The notes beneath the pieces were generated by a model that saw nothing but the letters and a program-made list of their open reading frames with translations, did not search any database and was not told the origin of the DNA. A stretch of 64,000 nucleotides of DNA from Candidatus Obscuribacterales bacterium (GTDB lineage: Bacteria; Cyanobacteriota; Vampirovibrionia; Obscuribacterales; Obscuribacteraceae): the NCBI GenBank assembly GCA_020050835.1, contig JAGVKB010000113.1:62001-126000 (forward strand), written 5' to 3'. Made by a program: the position numbers and the translations under genes. How positions within the stretch are numbered: the stretch's first letter is position 1; every line of letters starts with the position of its first letter. Positions 43,181 through 52,644 of this stretch are shown here, piece after piece.

Positions 43181-44200
43181 TCAGGCAGCTCCCACTCGCA
43201 CTATAGATTGAGATAAGCCGCCGGATTCCATCTCCTCCTTCACTCTGGGATCGACCAGGCAATAGAGAATGTCAGCGATTAGATTTGAAACGATTACCAC
43301 CGAGCCATAGATTACTATCAGACCCATCATGACAGGATAATTGCGGCCGAACGTGGCTTCCACTGCCAATCTGCCCAGTCCGGAGATTCCGAAGACCGTC
43401 TCGATCAGGACAGCGCCGCCAAACAGCGCTGGCAAGGCCAGCCCCAGCAGGGCGATCACCGGTATCAGGCTATTTCTCAGAACATGCCGAAACAAGACTG
43501 CCGGTTGGCTGAGCCCCTTGCTGCGGGCTACCAATACGTAGTCGCGACCGGCTTGCTCGAGTACCATTGCGCGCACAAAAAGCGCCACTTTTGCCGACTT
43601 TCGGCTGGACAGCAAAAGAGCCGGCAAGACGACGTGCTGCATCAGCGAGAATAATGTTGTGGAACGACCGGGGTCATGCATTCCCAGGATCGGCCAGCCC
43701 GGTAGCCAAGCTTGAACGGCACTGATCGCCAGAAAGGCCAGCCAGAAGCTGGGAGCGCAATAGAAAAACAAAACGACTGGCAACAATAGATGTGAGAGAG
43801 CGCGCCAGCGCGTACTGGCTGCAAACGCCAAGGCAAGTCCAACACTGATGCCGACGCCAAATGAGAAAAGCAGCGAGACAAAGACAAGCAAGAATGTATT
43901 GCCGAGACGCTCGTTAATGACTTCCAGCACTGGCCGTCCATCGCGATACGATCTGCCAAGCTCGCCTGCTCCCCACCAGCCCGATACCCATGTCAAATAT
44001 TGTTTCGGCAGCGGCTGGTCGAGACCCATCTGTTGCCGAAGCAATTGAACCTGCTGAGAGCTTAAATCCTTCTCGGAACTACCAAGTAAAACATCAACCG
44101 GGTCACCAGGAATAGCCTTCATGAGCAGGAAGGCCAATATCGATACGAAGAACAAGAGTGGAACGGCACTCAGACTACGTTTTAATACAATTGCCAGCAT
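43181..44200 (-). CDS. DppB-type ABC transporter permease
   Basis: 339 residues from ATG 44200, whose first residues (MLAIVLKRSLSAVPLLFFVSILAFLLMKAIPGDPV) match the usual DppB start; a longer frame begins at 44236. Six membrane segments, the EAA loop (ARSKGLSQPAVLFRHVLRNSLIPVIAL) and the end VDPRVKEEM are typical. Channel partner of the DppC-type gene. Confidence 0.92.
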   Translation of the reverse strand: MLAIVLKRSLSAVPLLFFVSILAFLLMKAIPGDPVDVLLGSSEKDLSSQQVQLLRQQMGLDQPLPKQYLTWVSGWWGAGELGRSYRDGRPVLEVINERLGNTFLLVFVSLLFSFGVGISVGLALAFAASTRWRALSHLLLPVVLFFYCAPSFWLAFLAISAVQAWLPGWPILGMHDPGRSTTLFSLMQHVVLPALLLSSRKSAKVALFVRAMVLEQAGRDYVLVARSKGLSQPAVLFRHVLRNSLIPVIALLGLALPALFGGAVLIETVFGISGLGRLAVEATFGRNYPVMMGLIVIYGSVVIVSNLIADILYCLVDPRVKEEMESGGLSQSIVRVGAA

Positions 44201-44284
44201 TGTGAAATCGAGTCCAAGATTGCCATCAGCCAGCATTAATCATATCGGAGACGTTCAAGGATGGTCATATCCAGTTGCGTTTCG

Positions 44285-44314
44285 TTGACAAAGGAAGAGC
44301 TCACCGAATACGAT
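44285..44314 (+). promoter_or_regulatory. promoter for tRNA-Cys
   Basis: TTGACA at 44285-44290 and TACGAT at 44309-44314 with an 18-base spacer. The expected start of transcription, around 44321, is about 17 bases before the tRNA. The -35 box is a perfect sigma-70 match and the -10 a four-of-six match. Confidence 0.6.
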
Positions 44315-44337
44315 TAATCTTCGTACTTGCAAAGTTC

Positions 44338-44409
<72 letters not shown>

Positions 44410-44442
44410 TTGTTTCATTGCAAGTCCAGTTGACAATTAGCG

Positions 44443-44479
44443 CTGCGGGTTGGCCGAGAGCCCGCAGGCGCGCTAAAAT
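44443..44479 (+). promoter_or_regulatory. hairpin and weak promoter between the two tRNAs
   Basis: CTGCGGG (44443-44449) and CCCGCAG (44461-44467) form a perfect seven-pair stem, possibly ending the tRNA-Cys transcript. Overlapping it, TTGGCC (44450-44455) and TAAAAT (44474-44479) are spaced 18 bases apart, with the tRNA-Val 13 bases further. Either reading is plausible; if both are used they would exclude each other. Confidence 0.4.
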
Positions 44480-44491
44480 GTTCAACTCTGA

Positions 44492-44564
44492 GGACGGTTG
44501 GCGCAGTTGGTAGCGCACCACTTTGACATAGTGGGGGTCACTGGTTCGAATCCAGTACCGTCCA
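44492..44564 (+). tRNA. trnV: tRNA-Val (GAC)
   Basis: A 73-base cloverleaf. Acceptor GGACGGT pairs with ACCGTCC; the anticodon loop TTGACAT gives anticodon GAC; the T arm CTGG-TTCGAAT-CCAG is standard. CCA is not encoded. A run of eight T at 44566-44573 follows directly and probably ends the transcript. Confidence 0.95.
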
Positions 44565-44672
44565 ATTTTTTTTCAAGCCCAGTGAGAGTCCGAATGGACT
44601 CCCCAGGTAATAATTGTCAACATCTCGGGGAATAAGTGATGTTGATGATAGCTGTGCCTGGGAGCGAAGAAT

Positions 44673-46982
44673 TTGAGCAACGACGAGCGCTCAAGTTGGT
44701 GGTCGGGAATCAGGGGCTGGCTGAGAGACTTACCTAACCGGTCGCTTGCCATCTGCCTGGGCGTGGCATTGTTTGCCTCAGCCGTGCTGACCTTTAAGAC
44801 CCCGTTGCTTTATCCGCTGCTGGCTCTGCATGACTTGCATCTGCAGGACCAATTCTTTAACTGGCGCGATGCCCTCTCAATTTACCGTCCGTCCGCAGTC
44901 AGACCAGACAGCGACCTGGTCGTGATCAGCGTCGACAATGATTCGGCACGCCGGTTGGGAATGCCTTTGCCCTGGTCAAGGCAGATGTATGCGCTGCTTT
45001 TAAGAAAGCTGCGCGACGCAGGCGCTAAAGTAATCGCTTTCGACCTCTTGTTCGACAGCAAGTCTCCGGCATACAGTTCTGGCAAGGCCGAGCTCTCCTC
45101 GCGCTTGAAAGCGCTCCTTTCGGCCGATGAAGCAAAGAACTGGACAGAATCACCGGAAGGAGATGATTTGTCCTTGGCTCGAGAACTAAGGCAGTCCAAG
45201 AATGTCGTTCTGGCAAATCACGTCGATGTGAGCTTCAATCTGGTAAACGGTCGCGGCCAATTTGCCTATCATCTTCCCTATCAGCTGTTCGTCCTGGCGC
45301 TCGGCAGTGAAGAAGGGGCGATTGGTAACGTTGACGTAGAACCTGATGATGATGGCGTCGTGCGTAGAGCATCCCTGGTTTTTGACAACTTTCGGCTGCT
45401 ACCGAGCTTCTACCGCTCCTTTGGACTGAGAGTCTGCGAGCGTTTTCAACAGCAACCGGCCAAACTGGATGACCGAAAAACGCTTAAGCTCGGCAATAAA
45501 CAGCTTCCACATAGCGCACGCATCAATTATCTCGGGCAGACCGGAACTGTAAACTCGATTGAATTCTGGCGTGCATTCGATTGGGAAAGACATTTCAGTT
45601 CCAATCCCTTTGCCAACAAGATAGTCTTAGTCGGCTACCAGGATATTCCTGATACTTCCGACGAGCCGAACCCAGAACCAGCTGTCGTTCAAAGGCCGTC
45701 CGCATTGCCGGCAAATAGTTTCTTGACGCCGACGGCCGGCTTCTCCAGGCCGATGTCCGGAGTCGAACTGCAAGCCAATATTGTCGCGAACATCTTGAAT
45801 AACCGCTTCCTAAGAGAACCCGATCTCTTTGAGCAAATTCTGATGGCGTTTTTCGCAGCGCTGCTTACTGCTCGCTTGTTAGAGCGTTTGCGCGGTCGTC
45901 CGTGGTCGATGTTGGCCGCGATGGCTCTCCTTTCCATATTCTGGTTGGTGGGCTCCTTCATCTGCTTTTGCTTGTTCGAGTGTGTGATACCAGTGCTGGT
46001 ACCGGTTTTCGGAGTCGCTTTGCCAGCTTGGTTTTTGGTGCTGACTGATCAAAATCTATTTTTCACCCGCGAAAGAAAGAAACATACGAAAATCTTCAAA
46101 TACCTGGCTCCAAAGGAGCTGGCTCAGGAGATCGATCGCCGCCGATTGGACGAGCTCAAGTTGGAAGGAAAGACAGCGCTGGTAACGACTTTCTGCTGCC
46201 AGATTCAGGATTTTGTAGCGCTTACAGAGCAGAAGACACCGGAAGCGGCGATCGGAATGCTCAACGAATGCATATCCGAAATGATCGCTGCCGTCTATCA
46301 ACACAACGGCTTGGTAAACAGGATCTCCAACTATGGTGTCATGGCTGTTTGGGGAGCACCGTTGCCGATGCCGGAAGAATCGCAGTGCAGGCTGGCTGCG
46401 AGCTGCTCGCTTGCCATCCAGGAGAAGCTGTCCGGTATAAGCCAAGCCTGGCAGAAAGAAGGACGGATCAACTCGGCGCAGTCACTGGTTTGCTTTTTGG
46501 GAATCTCCACCGGCGAAGCAGCTTGCGGTCGAATCGGCTCAGAATCTCACACTGAGTACAGTGTTGTCAGCAGGAGCGTAGATCTCTCCTCCCTGCTGGA
46601 GACGTTGAATCGTACCTATGGCACGAAATGCCTGACGTCGGAGCGCACCGCGCAGCGCCTGGCCGAACATTACGAAACTCGCGAATTGGACAAGCTGAAG
46701 ACTGTCAGTAACGACAAGCCACAATACATTTACGAGTTGCAATGCCAGAAAGGCAAGCTGCCAGGCACGATGGACGAGGCATTTGCTCTCTACAAGCAAG
46801 GCTTGGCTGCGCTCGAAGAACGAAACTTCGTCGAAGCAGAACGACTGTTCTCGACGATCATCGGTCGCCTGGCTCCAAACGACCGTCCCGCCGCAATCAT
46901 GCTCGAGCGCTGCCGGCAATACCTGCGCCAACCTCCGTCGCCAGACTGGGACGGCGCTATCCTCATAGCCGATTTTATTTAG
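44673..46982 (+). CDS. CHASE2 sensor with a degenerate adenylate/guanylate cyclase domain
   Basis: 769 residues from a TTG at 44673 with GGAG upstream. A first membrane segment, a CHASE2 sensor domain (about 60-380, including DLVVISVDNDSARRLG and VIAFDLLFDSK) outside the membrane, then three membrane segments (about 385-460) and a class III cyclase domain (about 495-690). The cyclase fold is recognisable (VMAVWGAP, LGISTGEAACGRIGSES), but its two metal-binding Asp are Cys509 and Tyr554, and the N-x3-R pair near the end reads VDLSSLLE. It is probably inactive as a cyclase and may act as a binding or regulatory module. A TPR-like helical tail follows. Confidence 0.88.
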   Translation: MSNDERSSWWSGIRGWLRDLPNRSLAICLGVALFASAVLTFKTPLLYPLLALHDLHLQDQFFNWRDALSIYRPSAVRPDSDLVVISVDNDSARRLGMPLPWSRQMYALLLRKLRDAGAKVIAFDLLFDSKSPAYSSGKAELSSRLKALLSADEAKNWTESPEGDDLSLARELRQSKNVVLANHVDVSFNLVNGRGQFAYHLPYQLFVLALGSEEGAIGNVDVEPDDDGVVRRASLVFDNFRLLPSFYRSFGLRVCERFQQQPAKLDDRKTLKLGNKQLPHSARINYLGQTGTVNSIEFWRAFDWERHFSSNPFANKIVLVGYQDIPDTSDEPNPEPAVVQRPSALPANSFLTPTAGFSRPMSGVELQANIVANILNNRFLREPDLFEQILMAFFAALLTARLLERLRGRPWSMLAAMALLSIFWLVGSFICFCLFECVIPVLVPVFGVALPAWFLVLTDQNLFFTRERKKHTKIFKYLAPKELAQEIDRRRLDELKLEGKTALVTTFCCQIQDFVALTEQKTPEAAIGMLNECISEMIAAVYQHNGLVNRISNYGVMAVWGAPLPMPEESQCRLAASCSLAIQEKLSGISQAWQKEGRINSAQSLVCFLGISTGEAACGRIGSESHTEYSVVSRSVDLSSLLETLNRTYGTKCLTSERTAQRLAEHYETRELDKLKTVSNDKPQYIYELQCQKGKLPGTMDEAFALYKQGLAALEERNFVEAERLFSTIIGRLAPNDRPAAIMLERCRQYLRQPPSPDWDGAILIADFI

Positions 46983-46986
46983 GTTT

Positions 46987-47208
46987 CGTGCGGAGGGTGA
47001 ACGCAGTGAGCCCGGTTTGCATTCGAAGTATAGCGAAGCGAAGGATTCCGACTGAGGAATCCGCAGCGAAGCGTCTATACGCACGGCAGAGCTATGTTGC
47101 GACAATTTCGGCGTAATGCAGATCTCTGCCGTGCTTCAGCAGAATCTCCGACTGAGGAATCCGCAGCGAAGCGTCTATACGTGCGGAGGGTGAACGCAGT
47201 GAGCCCGG
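46987..47208. repeat. cluster of direct and inverted repeats
   Basis: Two exact direct repeats occur in nested order. Unit A is 29 bases (46987-47015 and 47180-47208, beginning CGTGCGGAGGGTGAACGCAG). Unit B is 35 bases (47047-47081 and 47147-47181, beginning TCCGACTGAGGAATCCGCAG), the copies exactly 100 bases apart. GCACGGCAGAG (47081-47091) and CTCTGCCGTGC (47124-47134) form an inverted pair, and GGATTCC/GGAATCC closes a small hairpin over the first unit B. The shape recalls REP/BIME-type intergenic elements. Confidence 0.85.
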
Positions 47209-47217
47209 AGCACTTAT

Positions 47218-47631
47218 TTATGGATCCGGCGGCTCATCTCCACCGATCATTACCCAAAACTGGCGCTGAATGTCCCAGACTCCTTCGCTCTTCCAGTTTT
47301 TCAAAAATACTTTGGCGGTCCACAGGCCTTCGCGGTTGAGTGTAATCTCGGGCTGCAATATGTAATGGCCTTTAAAGAGATCGTTGGGATCGTTGGCGTT
47401 GAACTCTTTGCTGAAAACTTCTCGGCCGTCTGGATCTTCGAGCACCACCAAGCCCTTGTATTGCCGGCGCTCAAATGGTGTACCGAAGCCGATGATCCAC
47501 GTGCAATTCATGGCGAGCGGTAAGCTCTTGCCGACAAACAGATCGAACAATCCGCGGGAATCAACGCGTCCATCCTCACCATGTTCTGCCTTATCGCAAA
47601 AGAGGATGTAGCCGCTGTGCAGATACTTCAT
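47218..47631 (-). CDS. hypothetical protein, possibly DUF6941-like (137 aa)
   Basis: Beta-rich protein without signal peptide: GYILFCDKAEHGEDGRVDSRGLFD at the start and FKGHYILQPEITLNREGLWTAKVFL towards the end. The opening FCDKA-x-GRV-x-x-GLFD and the later strand pattern remind me of the DUF6941 family of unknown function, from memory only. It follows the fusA terminator on the same strand, so it needs its own promoter. Confidence 0.65.
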   Translation of the reverse strand: MKYLHSGYILFCDKAEHGEDGRVDSRGLFDLFVGKSLPLAMNCTWIIGFGTPFERRQYKGLVVLEDPDGREVFSKEFNANDPNDLFKGHYILQPEITLNREGLWTAKVFLKNWKSEGVWDIQRQFWVMIGGDEPPDP

Positions 47632-47667
47632 AAACTCCTCCCACGCAGAGTTTTATCCGGTGCAAGT

Positions 47668-47711
47668 AAAAAACCAACTGCCATGATTCTACGTTCTTGA
47701 CAGTTGGTTTT
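47668..47711 (-). terminator. Rho-independent terminator of the str operon
   Basis: Read on the - strand, AAAACCAACTG (47711-47701 side) pairs exactly with CAGTTGGTTTT, an eleven-pair stem with a 20-base loop, and the 3' arm runs into six T (A at 47668-47673 on the + strand). It lies about 70 bases after the fusA stop. A second small hairpin (ACAGGC/GCCTGT, 47717-47733) is just before it. Confidence 0.75.
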
Positions 47712-47783
47712 GCAGAACAGGCAGCAAGCCTGTGTCCGGAATGGCCGCTTTCCGGAATTTCGCCAGCGTATAACGCTGGATTG

Positions 47784-49979
47784 CTATTTTTCCTTCTTGT
47801 TGTGGATCACTGCTTCGGCAATGCTGCTTGGAACTTCTTCGTAATGGGCGAATTCCATGACGAACGTACCTTGCCCGCGGGTCTTGTTGCGAATGTCGGT
47901 TGCATAGCCGAACATCTCGGAAAGCGGAACCTGCGCCTTCACCTTTGAGAGGTGATCGGCTGTTTCCATCCCTTCGACTCGACCCCGGCGGCTCGAGAGA
48001 TCGCCGATGACATCGCCCATGTAATCTTCCGGTACTTCCACTTCCACCTTCATTACCGGCTCGAGCAGGATCGGCTTGGCCTTCATAAAGCCTTCCTTGA
48101 AGCCGATGGATGCAGCGGTTTTGAAAGCTATTTCGGACGAGTCCACTTCGTGATAAGAACCGAATACCAGCGTTGCTCTGACGTCGATTACCGGATAACC
48201 GGCCATCACACCACCAACCATCGCTTCCTTTATGCCGTTTTCGCAAGCTGGAATATATTCTTTGGGAATTACGCCGCCGACGATCTTGTTGACGAATTCG
48301 AAGCCTGTGCCTGCTGGCAGCGGCTCGAGTTCGAGCACAACGTGACCGTACTGACCCCGTCCACCGGATTGCTTGATGAACTTGGATTCTTGCTTGACAC
48401 GTCCTTTGATCGTCTCCCGGTAAGCAACTTGTGGCTTGCCGACATTTGCTTCCACTTTGAACTCGCGCAGAAGCCGGTCGACGATAATTTCCAAGTGCAG
48501 TTCGCCCATTCCAGCGATGATGGTCTGGCCAGTTTCGTGGTCGACGCGCACCTTGAAGGTCGGATCTTCTTCAGCCAGCCTGGCCAAAGAGGTTCCAAGC
48601 CGGTCGGAATCAGCTTTCGTTTTCGGCTCGATCGCCACCGAGATAACCGGATCCGGAAACTTCATCGATTCCAGGATAATCGGCGCCGCATCATCACAAA
48701 GCGTATCGCCTGTTGTCGTATCTTTCAGACCGACAGCGGCCACAATGTCTCCAGCAAACGCTTCATGCACATCGGTGCGCTGGTCGGCCTGCAACTTGAC
48801 CAGTCGGCTTATGCGCTCCCGCTTACCTTTGGTGCTGTTGAGCACGTAAGAGCCGGCAGCCAGCCTTCCGCTGTAAACCCGCAAGAACGTCAGCTTGCCG
48901 ACGAACGGATCGGTCATTACTTTAAAGGCAAGAATCGACAATGGCTCGTCATCATCACAGCGACGGATTCCTTCTTGACCATCAGGCAAAATCCCCTTGA
49001 TCGAGGTTTTGTCGATCGGCGACGGCAGGTAATCAACGATTGCATCGAGCATCAATTGAACGCCTTTATTCTTAAAGGCCGAGCCGCAAAGGATCGGAAT
49101 GATCAAGTTATGACAGACCGCTCTTCTCAAAGCTGCTTGCAATTCTTCGACGGTGATCTTCTCACCTTCGAGATACTTCGCCATCAAATCATCGTCGGTC
49201 TCGACGATCGCGTCCTCAAGCTGCTTGCGATACATTTCAGCCTGTTCGGAGTACTCGCTGGGAATCGAGACTTCCCGAATATTGCGCCCGAGCGGATCGT
49301 CTTCTTCATAAAAGTAGGCCTTGCCTGGCAACAGATCGATTACGCCGGTGAAGTTGCCTTCAGCGCCGATCGGCAATTGAATCGGATGGGCATTGGCCCA
49401 GGTATGATGCATGCCCGGCAGCTGCTCTTTGACCTGCTTGACCACTCGGAAGAAATCTGCGCCGTTGCGGTCCATCTTGTTGACCAGGACCATTCTCGGC
49501 ACTTCATAGCGATTGGCTTGCTTCCAGACCGTACCGGTCTGCGGCTGCACGCCTGCGACTGCGCAAAGAACGATTACGACGCCGTCCAACACACGCATCG
49601 AGCGCTCAACTTCGACCGTGAAGTCGACGTGCCCGGGTGTGTCGATCAAGTTGATGTGCTTACCTTTCCATTGACTGGAGATCGCCGCGGCGGTAATGGT
49701 GATGCCGCGCTCCTTCTCCTGTTCCATCCAGTCGGTGACCGAGGTTCCTTCGTGGACCTCGCCCATCCGGTGAATCAAACCGGAATAAAAGAGGATACGC
49801 TCTGTAGTCGTCGTCTTACCGGCGTCTATGTGGGCGGCAATGCCCATGTTGCGAATGTCATGTAGGCTAACGGTCCTAGTCACTGTAGGTTTCCTATCTG
49901 AGGGGTGCCTGTCGGTTGAATTCGGCTTTTCGCCGCTCACTTTTTCTTTGTCGTCGGTGGTGGTTGCTGAAACAGTCAC
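47784..49979 (-). CDS. fusA: elongation factor G
   Basis: 731 residues from a GTG with GGAG six bases upstream. GTPase that moves tRNA and mRNA through the ribosome. The G motifs are [23 protein letters not shown] and NKMDR, with the switch RGITI; all five domains are covered. About 35 residues at the N-terminus (Thr/Asp/Lys-rich) precede the usual start near [18 protein letters not shown] and are not standard. Last gene of rpsL-rpsG-fusA; tuf, often next, is absent here. Confidence 0.96.
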   Translation of the reverse strand: MTVSATTTDDKEKVSGEKPNSTDRHPSDRKPTVTRTVSLHDIRNMGIAAHIDAGKTTTTERILFYSGLIHRMGEVHEGTSVTDWMEQEKERGITITAAAISSQWKGKHINLIDTPGHVDFTVEVERSMRVLDGVVIVLCAVAGVQPQTGTVWKQANRYEVPRMVLVNKMDRNGADFFRVVKQVKEQLPGMHHTWANAHPIQLPIGAEGNFTGVIDLLPGKAYFYEEDDPLGRNIREVSIPSEYSEQAEMYRKQLEDAIVETDDDLMAKYLEGEKITVEELQAALRRAVCHNLIIPILCGSAFKNKGVQLMLDAIVDYLPSPIDKTSIKGILPDGQEGIRRCDDDEPLSILAFKVMTDPFVGKLTFLRVYSGRLAAGSYVLNSTKGKRERISRLVKLQADQRTDVHEAFAGDIVAAVGLKDTTTGDTLCDDAAPIILESMKFPDPVISVAIEPKTKADSDRLGTSLARLAEEDPTFKVRVDHETGQTIIAGMGELHLEIIVDRLLREFKVEANVGKPQVAYRETIKGRVKQESKFIKQSGGRGQYGHVVLELEPLPAGTGFEFVNKIVGGVIPKEYIPACENGIKEAMVGGVMAGYPVIDVRATLVFGSYHEVDSSEIAFKTAASIGFKEGFMKAKPILLEPVMKVEVEVPEDYMGDVIGDLSSRRGRVEGMETADHLSKVKAQVPLSEMFGYATDIRNKTRGQGTFVMEFAHYEEVPSSIAEAVIHNKKEK

Positions 49980-50287
49980 GAGGGTCTCCAGATGGCGAAG
50001 TTTTCAGGATGAAAAGTAGCACGAGATCGGCTAACTAATGGCGTGCAATAGTAGGAAAAATGACAAATTGAGAAGAAACTTCAAACTTGTCATATGTCCC
50101 CAGTCGATAATGTGCCCAGTGGAAGAGATAATTCGCCGGGTAAATTTATCCGACTCGACTGGATTTAACCCGCGGCAGGCCAGTTTTGCTGTCTAGCGGG
50201 CTGGCAGCTGGCTTCTCAGCTCCCAGATGACTGCTGTAGGCAGCGGCAGGCGTTGCCCACAGCTGCCTGCAAACAGATCAATGCTTC
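49980..50287 (-). other. 308-base spacer between rpsG and fusA
   Basis: No gene. Close to rpsG the transcript can fold: AGGCAGC (50238-50244) pairs with GCTGCCT (50262-50268), with the inner GCAGGC/GCCTGC competing. The other side, next to fusA, is AT-rich. The spacer is long for a str operon and may hold an extra promoter, a processing site or a regulatory RNA structure; none can be proved from sequence. Confidence 0.4.
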
Positions 50288-50758
50288 CTAATAGCGGTAA
50301 TGAGCGAAGGCTTTGTTGGCTTCAGCCATCTTGTGCGTTTCATCCCGCTTGCGAACCGAGGCACCGGTGCCAGCGGACGCATCGATCAGCTCGGCCGAAA
50401 GCCGCTCGGCAAATGTTCTACCGGCTCTCTTTCTGCTGTTGGTGATTATCCAGGCTGTAGCCAGCGCCACACCACGTTGCTGTTTGACTTCGACCGGCAC
50501 CTGATAGGTGGAGCCGCCGACACGGCGCGCTTTCACTTCAACAAGCGGCGTCACATTCTTAACGGCCTTGTTGAAAATGTCCATCGGCTCCTGCTTGGAT
50601 CGCTCTTTTACCAGTTGCAGCGCATCGTAAAGAAGGCACTGCGCAGTGCTCTTCTTACCGCGCTGCATCATCCGGTGCACGAAGCGCTGGACTAGCTGGC
50701 TGTTATGGACCGGATCGGCCGGTGGAACTCTTTTGGCAATAATTGCTCTTCTTGGCAT
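50288..50758 (-). CDS. rpsG: 30S ribosomal protein S7
   Basis: 156 residues, the normal length of S7, which organises the head of the 30S subunit by binding 16S rRNA. Typical segments are PRRAIIAKRVPPADPVHNS, FVHRMMQRGKKSTAQCLLYDAL, VTPLVEVKARRVGGSTYQVPVEV and RAGRTFAERLSAELIDAS. Follows rpsL by twelve bases. Confidence 0.97.
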   Translation of the reverse strand: MPRRAIIAKRVPPADPVHNSQLVQRFVHRMMQRGKKSTAQCLLYDALQLVKERSKQEPMDIFNKAVKNVTPLVEVKARRVGGSTYQVPVEVKQQRGVALATAWIITNSRKRAGRTFAERLSAELIDASAGTGASVRKRDETHKMAEANKAFAHYRY

Positions 50759-50770
50759 GGATACTCAACC

Positions 50771-51160
50771 TTACTTTTTAGCCGGGGCCGCTTTGGGCCT
50801 CTTAGCGCCGTACTTGGAACGTGATTGCATGCGGTCCTTGACACCGGCGGTGTCAAGAGCTCCGCGCACTATGTGATAGCGAACACCGGGAAGATCCTTC
50901 ACCCGACCGCCGCGAACCAGCACGACAGAGTGCTCCTGAAGGTTGTGGCCGACTCCTGGAATGTACGCAGTAATTTCAATGCCGTTGGTCAGACGAACCC
51001 GGGCGATCTTTCTGAGGGCCGAGTTGGGCTTCTTAGGCGTGGTGGTCTTGACCTGAGTGCAGACCCCGCGCCGCTGCGGGCAGCTCTTCAATGCCGGTGA
51101 CTTGGTCTTGTAAGTCACTTTCTGGCGCTCGCGGCGAATCATTTGATTGATGGTTGGCAC
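50771..51160 (-). CDS. rpsL: 30S ribosomal protein S12
   Basis: 129 residues from a GTG at 51160 with AGGAG seven bases upstream. S12 lines the decoding centre. [42 protein letters not shown] (including the lysine at the streptomycin site) and [16 protein letters not shown] are diagnostic. First gene of the str operon. Confidence 0.97.
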   Translation of the reverse strand: MPTINQMIRRERQKVTYKTKSPALKSCPQRRGVCTQVKTTTPKKPNSALRKIARVRLTNGIEITAYIPGVGHNLQEHSVVLVRGGRVKDLPGVRYHIVRGALDTAGVKDRMQSRSKYGAKRPKAAPAKK

Positions 51161-51206
51161 CGATTAGCTCCTGAGATCGAATAGTTAAAATGTGACGAAT
51201 TTGGGA

Positions 51207-51236
51207 TTTTATCTGTTTGGCGCCCGCACTGTCAAC
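51207..51236 (-). promoter_or_regulatory. near-consensus promoter of the str operon
   Basis: On the - strand, TTGACA (51236-51231) and TAAAAT (51212-51207) are spaced 18 bases apart, about 46 bases before the rpsL start. This is the best sigma-70 match seen in the window and fits a highly expressed operon. Confidence 0.75.
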
Positions 51237-51354
51237 GTGCGAGAGAGGCCGGGGGCGAGCACCCCAAGCAGATTATCAAAATAGCAGATCGGACTGGCAT
51301 CTGGCTGGAGTTTTTGTAATTACTTCATATTGAATGGAGTAAATGTACGTAATG

Positions 51355-52470
51355 TCACTCGTAGCGCGGGCGCTCCTTAAAAATGCGCGGAAGGTTGACA
51401 GCCGGATTTGGCAGCGAAGGCAGACCCAACTGTCTGTCCAGCTTTAGCTTGCTTGCATTCTTAGCCCTCACCCAGTGCTCTCTGGCCAGAAAGCAGAATT
51501 CACCGACCCGGGTCATTTCGTGTGCCGTCAGGATTTGGGCGAGATTTCCTTGATAGTCGAATGCCTTCACAGAAACTCGGCCGGGATCTCCCATTTTCTT
51601 TAGCTCAGCGATGCAATAGCCGACCATGTCGTGGGCAAGGTCGGCCCAGCCGGGATGAATTGCCAATTCCAGATGGTAGTCGCCCGGCTCATGGGCATAA
51701 ACCTTAGCAGCGCAGGTCAACACTCGCCGCTCGACATCTTCGGCGATCACATACCAGCCTAGCTTTCGCATTACTCGTCGGCGAAGAGCTTCGGAACGCT
51801 CGAGACGAAACTCAGAGACGGCAAAATCCTCGGCACAATAGTTCATGACAAGACGAATGTCCGCTGGTAGCGCCTCTTGATGCAGTTGAAAAAGCATCTG
51901 GCGGTCGGATGGCTGAGCGAGACGGAACTTTTGGCGCTGCGGTTCAGTTGGCAAGTCCGGCTCCGGCTCGAACTCAAGTTCGTAGTGTGTAACTTTGGCA
52001 CAACGGCGGAAACCGCAAGATCCATAGAGTTGCAGCCCGGCCGAATTGAGATCCGAAACCTCGGTTATAAAGTGGCTGGCACCCTGGCTGCCGAAGAGCG
52101 CAAAGGCATATCGCAAGAGCTCTTGGGCGATGCCGCGTCCACGGTGGTGAGGGTGAACGATCAGATGATCGATCTGCCAACAAAGCTTTGTCTTGCCGAT
52201 ACTACGCAGAACAATGATGCCCAGTAAGACTCCATCTTCTTTGGCGACATAAACGGAAGGAGCGATATGCAACTGGCAGGGCAGCCAATGTTGCCAAAAA
52301 GCCAGTCCGCGAAAGAAGAGCGCTCGCGAGCTACAGTCATGTTCTACCGGTGTAGGCTCCGGATCGAAACGCAAGAGCGCCCTGGCCTGAGCATAATCGG
52401 TCGCGAAAAGCGGCTCGATCTTGATGAGGGATCTCTCCCCTGGCTTGAATGGATGGTCTTCGCGGCGCAA
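51355..52470 (-). CDS. GNAT-family acetyltransferase with a second domain
   Basis: 371 residues from a TTG with GGGAG upstream. Residues about 20-170 form a GNAT domain; the acetyl-CoA loop is HPHHRGRGIAQELL and the end YGSCGFRRCAKVTHYEL is typical. Residues 180-371 look like a second, degenerate GNAT-type domain (MRKLGWYVIAEDVERRVLTCAAKV, IHPGWADLAHDMVGYCI) without a clear acetyl-CoA loop. The substrate is unknown. Confidence 0.85.
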   Translation of the reverse strand: MRREDHPFKPGERSLIKIEPLFATDYAQARALLRFDPEPTPVEHDCSSRALFFRGLAFWQHWLPCQLHIAPSVYVAKEDGVLLGIIVLRSIGKTKLCWQIDHLIVHPHHRGRGIAQELLRYAFALFGSQGASHFITEVSDLNSAGLQLYGSCGFRRCAKVTHYELEFEPEPDLPTEPQRQKFRLAQPSDRQMLFQLHQEALPADIRLVMNYCAEDFAVSEFRLERSEALRRRVMRKLGWYVIAEDVERRVLTCAAKVYAHEPGDYHLELAIHPGWADLAHDMVGYCIAELKKMGDPGRVSVKAFDYQGNLAQILTAHEMTRVGEFCFLAREHWVRAKNASKLKLDRQLGLPSLPNPAVNLPRIFKERPRYE

Positions 52471-52644
52471 CGTTGGCTCCCTGGAATGCTCGCTGGCAGG
52501 ATGAGCTGCGTGGGCGACGGTAGAATTGCCCTTTACAATTTTAGATCATACACGCGCACACGGGATATAGTGCAGCTTCACTGCCGGACTGACTCTGCGA
52601 CTACAATAATACGAACGGGAAGAGCTCTCAATTGAATTGGACCG

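Noticed and set aside
47952-49865. A 637-residue open frame on the + strand antisense to fusA
   Set aside because: It lies wholly inside the EF-G gene, which has all family motifs. The antisense product has no domain and reads like mirrored codon usage.
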